From: Winogradskyella bathintestinalis
Lineage (GTDB): Bacteria > Bacteroidota > Bacteroidia > Flavobacteriales > Flavobacteriaceae
Length of the DNA: 64,000 nucleotides
Direction: 5' to 3'
Assembly (NCBI RefSeq): GCF_030407435.1
Contig: NZ_JASDDK010000001.1
Location: 992,001 to 1,056,000, forward strand
Program-made: the position numbers and the translations under genes
The notes under the pieces: generated by a model
The model's database searches: none
Told to the model about the DNA's origin: nothing
The model's input: the letters and a program-made list of their open reading frames with translations, nothing else
Part shown: in pieces, positions 61,571-64,000 of the stretch
How positions within the stretch are numbered: the stretch's first letter is position 1
Layout of the letters: every line of letters starts with the position of its first letter

Positions 61571-62905
61571 TTAATTATTGATTGGTGTATTTAATACAGT
61601 TTCTAAATCTGCTTTAGTATTTACAACATCTAGCATCGTTTGTAAAAGTTCTTGCTGGGCAGTATATAGTTGGGTTTGCGCTTGTCTTAATTCAAAACTA
61701 GAGCCGATACCTTCAAAAAATTTAGTTTGATTTTTGTTTTCGATACGTTCGGCCAAGGCTAAATTTTCTTTTTTGTTTTGATAATCTTCGATTGCAAACT
61801 GGTAATCGCTTTTTGCTGAAGCAATTTCAAGCTTAATCCGCTGTTCAGTTTCTGTTAAATCGGTTTCAGCTTTTTCTAAATTGATTTTGGCACGTTGTGT
61901 TGAAGCACTCCGCATACCAGAACTAAAAATTGGAATATCTAAACTAACTCCAAATATTGAAGTACCAATCCATCGCTGTGAACTACTTGCAAAAGTGAAC
62001 TTTTCACTATAGCCCGCGTAACCACCATTGATAAATGCATTTAGCGTTGGTAAAGCGTTACTTTTTTCAAGTTTAACTAATAACTCTTTAGAAACCATAT
62101 CATTTTTAGCGATGAGGTAGTCGATAGTGTTTTCTGGATTACTTTCAGCTTGTAAGAGAGAAAGTGATATGTTTTCTTTTGTTAATGTCTCTAAAGTATC
62201 AGTTAAGATTAGCGGATAATATACATCTAAACCTAAAGTTATATTTAGCATCTGATAAGCTAAGGTTTTAAGACGCTCGGTATTATTAAGATTACTCTCT
62301 ACGCCAGATAACGTGATTTGTAATTGCTCTACGCTTTCCTCTTCCTCTAATCCGTTTTCATATATTTTTTGAGTTTCAAAGAGATTTTTTTCTAAAACTT
62401 CAATATTACGGTTTAAGATTTCAATACTTTCTTCTGCTAATAAAACATTCCCGTAGGCATTAATTACAGATTTTCTAACTTCTAAATCTGTTTTAACTTT
62501 AGCATTTTTTGATATTTCTAAAAATACTTTAGCCGATTGTAAGCCTACCAAATAAGAACCATCAAATATTTTTTGATTCAAGGTGGCTGTAGCCATAATA
62601 TTCTGAGGGTCACCGAGTACGAAATCTTCGTCAACACCGTCCATATCAAAATCAACTGGTGTTACTTGTTGCTTTATGGCGTTTTGATAATCGATACCAG
62701 CACTAATCTGCGGTAGACCAGATGCGGTAGTTTCCCATTTTTGACGCTCGGCGGCTTCAATATCTCGAAAAGCATTTATCGCCTTTCTATTATTTTCTAA
62801 AGCATAGTTAATAGCATCTTGAAGTGAAAATCGGAATGGAATTTCTTGAGCATGTCCAAGTGAAAATAGAAATAAACTTGCGATGAGTATGAGTGATTTT
62901 CTCAT
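61571..62905 (-). CDS. TolC-family outer-membrane efflux protein
   Basis: This is a 444-residue protein. A signal peptide (ends GHAQEIP) is followed by two OEP repeats rich in long helices. FSLQDAINYALENNRKAINAFRDIEAAERQKWETTASGLPQISAGI opens the first. The second contains SLDIPIFSSGMRSASTQRAKINLEKAETDLTETEQRIKLEI. Family length is normal. It provides the outer-membrane channel for the RND pump encoded downstream and starts 8 bp after the TetR gene's stop, so the regulator is co-transcribed. Confidence 0.94.
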   Translation of the reverse strand: MRKSLILIASLFLFSLGHAQEIPFRFSLQDAINYALENNRKAINAFRDIEAAERQKWETTASGLPQISAGIDYQNAIKQQVTPVDFDMDGVDEDFVLGDPQNIMATATLNQKIFDGSYLVGLQSAKVFLEISKNAKVKTDLEVRKSVINAYGNVLLAEESIEILNRNIEVLEKNLFETQKIYENGLEEEESVEQLQITLSGVESNLNNTERLKTLAYQMLNITLGLDVYYPLILTDTLETLTKENISLSLLQAESNPENTIDYLIAKNDMVSKELLVKLEKSNALPTLNAFINGGYAGYSEKFTFASSSQRWIGTSIFGVSLDIPIFSSGMRSASTQRAKINLEKAETDLTETEQRIKLEIASAKSDYQFAIEDYQNKKENLALAERIENKNQTKFFEGIGSSFELRQAQTQLYTAQQELLQTMLDVVNTKADLETVLNTPINN

Positions 62906-62913
62906 TATTAGTA

Positions 62914-63513
62914 TTAGTTGATTTTTAATAATTCTGTTAATTTATTAAGTCCTTTAGGTGTGCAGATACCTCTTAAATGGTATTCAATATAATTATCCAT
63001 TAAAATATGTATGGAAAAATCATCTATTGGAAATATATCCTGATCCTTTAGAGAAACCATTCCATTAAAATAAAGACGAGATATAAAATCGATATGTATG
63101 GAATCTCTGTATATACCTTGGGCAACACCTCGCTCTAAATTTTGGGTAACACAACCAAGCATTTTGTTAAATTGTTTACGCTTTAAGCTTGCAAATATTT
63201 TAGGATAATATTTTTGTAACTGATACTGCGGTGAAGATTTTTCGTCTTTGAGGTTTTGCATTACAAATTTTTTAATTTCATAAATTTCCTCAATCGGGTT
63301 CTTGCCCAATTCGCAAATACCGTCTATTCCGTGGGATATATGTTCAAAAATATGTAATGTCGTGGCTTCAACAAGTTTCGTTTTATTTTGAAAATGCTGA
63401 TAAATAGTTTTCTTCGAAATCCCCATTTTATTGGCGATATCGTCCATAGTTACACTCTTAAACCCATAGGTTAAGAACAAATCTGAAGATTTATTAATAA
63501 TCTTTTCTCTCAT
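62914..63513 (-). CDS. TetR/AcrR-family transcriptional regulator of the efflux operon
   Basis: This is a 200-residue protein from the ATG at 63513. A longer frame reaching 63588 would begin upstream of the predicted promoter and is rejected. The N-terminal TetR helix-turn-helix is clear: KIINKSSDLFLTYGFKSVTMDDIANKMGISKKTIYQHFQNKTKLVE. The rest is a helical ligand-binding domain. It is the first gene of the TolC/MFP/RND operon and probably represses it. A perfect 9-bp-arm inverted repeat overlaps its promoter, as expected for autoregulation. Confidence 0.92.
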   Translation of the reverse strand: MREKIINKSSDLFLTYGFKSVTMDDIANKMGISKKTIYQHFQNKTKLVEATTLHIFEHISHGIDGICELGKNPIEEIYEIKKFVMQNLKDEKSSPQYQLQKYYPKIFASLKRKQFNKMLGCVTQNLERGVAQGIYRDSIHIDFISRLYFNGMVSLKDQDIFPIDDFSIHILMDNYIEYHLRGICTPKGLNKLTELLKIN

Positions 63514-63557
63514 CTCTAGTGCTCCGAAAAATCGGAATATCTTTACATTTGAAGTGG

Positions 63558-63588
63558 CAAATCTACAACGGGAAACTTTAGAAACCAA
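63558..63588 (-). promoter_or_regulatory. Promoter of the tetR-efflux operon
   Basis: On the minus strand TTG (63588-63586), 20 bp, then TAGATTTG (63565-63558) fits the flavobacterial consensus. Transcription would start near 63551, leaving about 38 nt before the ATG at 63513. This supports the shorter TetR start. Confidence 0.7.
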
Positions 63589-63598
63589 AAAAGTTTCC
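63571..63598. promoter_or_regulatory. Candidate TetR operator
   Basis: Arms GGAAACTTT (63571-63579) and AAAGTTTCC (63590-63598) are perfectly complementary with a 10-bp spacer. They cover the -35 box and spacer of the tetR promoter. Repressor binding here would block the operon. The divergent polyprenyl synthetase gene starts 78 bp away and might be affected. Confidence 0.65.
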
Positions 63599-63675
63599 GA
63601 AGTTTTAATGTTTTTTTAACACCTTCCTTTTCAGCATTCAGGTTTTTATTAAAACAATTAAATTATTTTTGTCTC

Positions 63676-64000
63676 ATGCAACATATAGAACAATATCAAG
63701 AGGTTTTTTTAAACTATTTAAAATCTTTTACGCTTAATAAAGAGCCCAAAAACTTATACAGTCCTATTAATTATATTCTGCAACTGGGTGGAAAGCGGCT
63801 GCGGCCGATTTTAACGTTAATGACGGCAGAGGCTTTTGGCGGAGAGGCTGAAGATGCCATGGATGCGGCATTATCCATCGAGGTTTTTCATAATTTTTCT
63901 TTGGTACACGATGATATAATGGATGCGGCACCATTGCGTAGAGGAAAAACCACGGTTCATGAAAAGTGGAATTTAAATACAGGAATTCTCTCAGGTGATG
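63676..64000 (+). CDS. Polyprenyl diphosphate synthetase (3' end outside window)
   Basis: The frame is open from the ATG at 63676 to the window edge (108 codons), beginning MQHIEQYQEVFLNYLKSFTL. It contains GGKRLRPILTLMTAEAF and the first aspartate-rich motif SLVHDDIMDAAPLRRGKTTVH, which together identify a trans-isoprenyl diphosphate synthase. The family is about 320 residues, so roughly one third is present. It elongates isoprenoid chains for quinones or other lipids. Chain length cannot be judged from this part. A TATTTTTG box at 63664-63671 is too close to the ATG to be its promoter. Confidence 0.93.
   Translation, partial: MQHIEQYQEVFLNYLKSFTLNKEPKNLYSPINYILQLGGKRLRPILTLMTAEAFGGEAEDAMDAALSIEVFHNFSLVHDDIMDAAPLRRGKTTVHEKWNLNTGILSGD

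Noticed and set aside
63514..63588. 25-codon N-terminal extension of the TetR protein
   Set aside because: It would start upstream of the consensus promoter and inside the inverted repeat. The ATG at 63513 gives a normal TetR start.
63664..63671. TATTTTTG as promoter of the polyprenyl synthetase gene
   Set aside because: It is only 4 bp before the ATG and has no TTG at the right distance, so it is probably a chance match in AT-rich DNA.
1..64000. CRISPR arrays, tRNA or rRNA genes, insertion sequences
   Set aside because: No regularly spaced repeats, no cloverleaf with a recognisable T-loop, no rRNA segments and no transposase or integrase frames were seen.

Overview
The window is AT-rich DNA from a member of the Bacteroidota, most likely family Flavobacteriaceae. 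The sequence evidence for this is: type IX secretion (T9SS) type A C-terminal sorting domains, a SusC/SusD pair, several carboxypeptidase-regulatory-like TonB receptors, promoters of the form TTG-N19-20-TAnnTTTG, methionine synthase split into two genes, a class I ribonucleotide reductase whose ATP-cone sits on the small subunit, LytTR/LytS-type signalling, and DUF4412 and DUF3109 proteins. No rRNA, tRNA, CRISPR array, integrase or insertion sequence was recognised. The two ends cut through metF (left) and a polyprenyl synthetase gene (right).

Layout. 1-6282 (minus): methionine operon metZ, metH part 1, metH part 2, metF, headed by a clear SAM-I (S-box) riboswitch at 6163-6282. 6420-9303 (plus): HupE/UreJ-like membrane protein, dCMP deaminase, S41 C-terminal processing peptidase. 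9293-10698 (minus): short FAD protein, small two-TM protein, MarC. 11151-11720 (plus): DUF3109. 11832-15952 (minus): ECF sigma factor, membrane anti-sigma-like TPR protein and an exported, membrane-anchored TPR-CHAT (caspase-like) protein. 16300-25512 (plus): envelope genes, namely T9SS cargo, lipoprotein, YadA-head/S74 chaperone protein, small beta-barrel, and two DUF4412 proteins flanking a 1271-residue T9SS propeller protein. 25509-28202 (minus): LytTR response regulator and TPR histidine kinase. 29022-32108 (plus): nrdB and nrdA. 32525-37160 (minus): OmpA lipoprotein, PiT phosphate transporter and phosphate-selective porin. 37563-37919 (plus): small exported protein. 37998-42164 (minus): TonB receptor and beta-helix lipoprotein. 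42412-43752 (plus): dGTPase, followed by a 56-residue ORF. 43984-46714 (minus): Dxs and a TonB-like protein. 46792-47736 (plus): tadA and a PrcB-like lipoprotein gene broken by an in-frame amber codon. 47822-52154 (minus): cold-shock protein, small membrane protein, ClC channel, aspS. 52430-56722 (plus): SusC/SusD. 56806-63513 (minus): TetR-controlled RND efflux operon. 63676 to the edge (plus): polyprenyl synthetase.

How the genes work together. Methionine synthesis and methyl-folate supply sit in one SAM-repressed unit. Phosphate uptake has an outer-membrane pore, an inner-membrane carrier and 11-bp-phased repeats at two promoters. Deoxynucleotide balance is touched by dCMP deaminase, ribonucleotide reductase and dGTPase, although these are not one operon. 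The most system-like block is the sigma/anti-sigma/CHAT cassette facing an envelope operon. The predicted topology puts a caspase-like domain and the anti-sigma TPR domain on the same, periplasmic side of the membrane, which suggests a proteolytic or scaffolded envelope-stress switch. That reading is inference. Other notable signals are a ClC protein lacking both gating glutamates, strong inverted repeats before susC, nrdB and tetR, and two terminators in divergent promoter regions that belong to no recognised gene.
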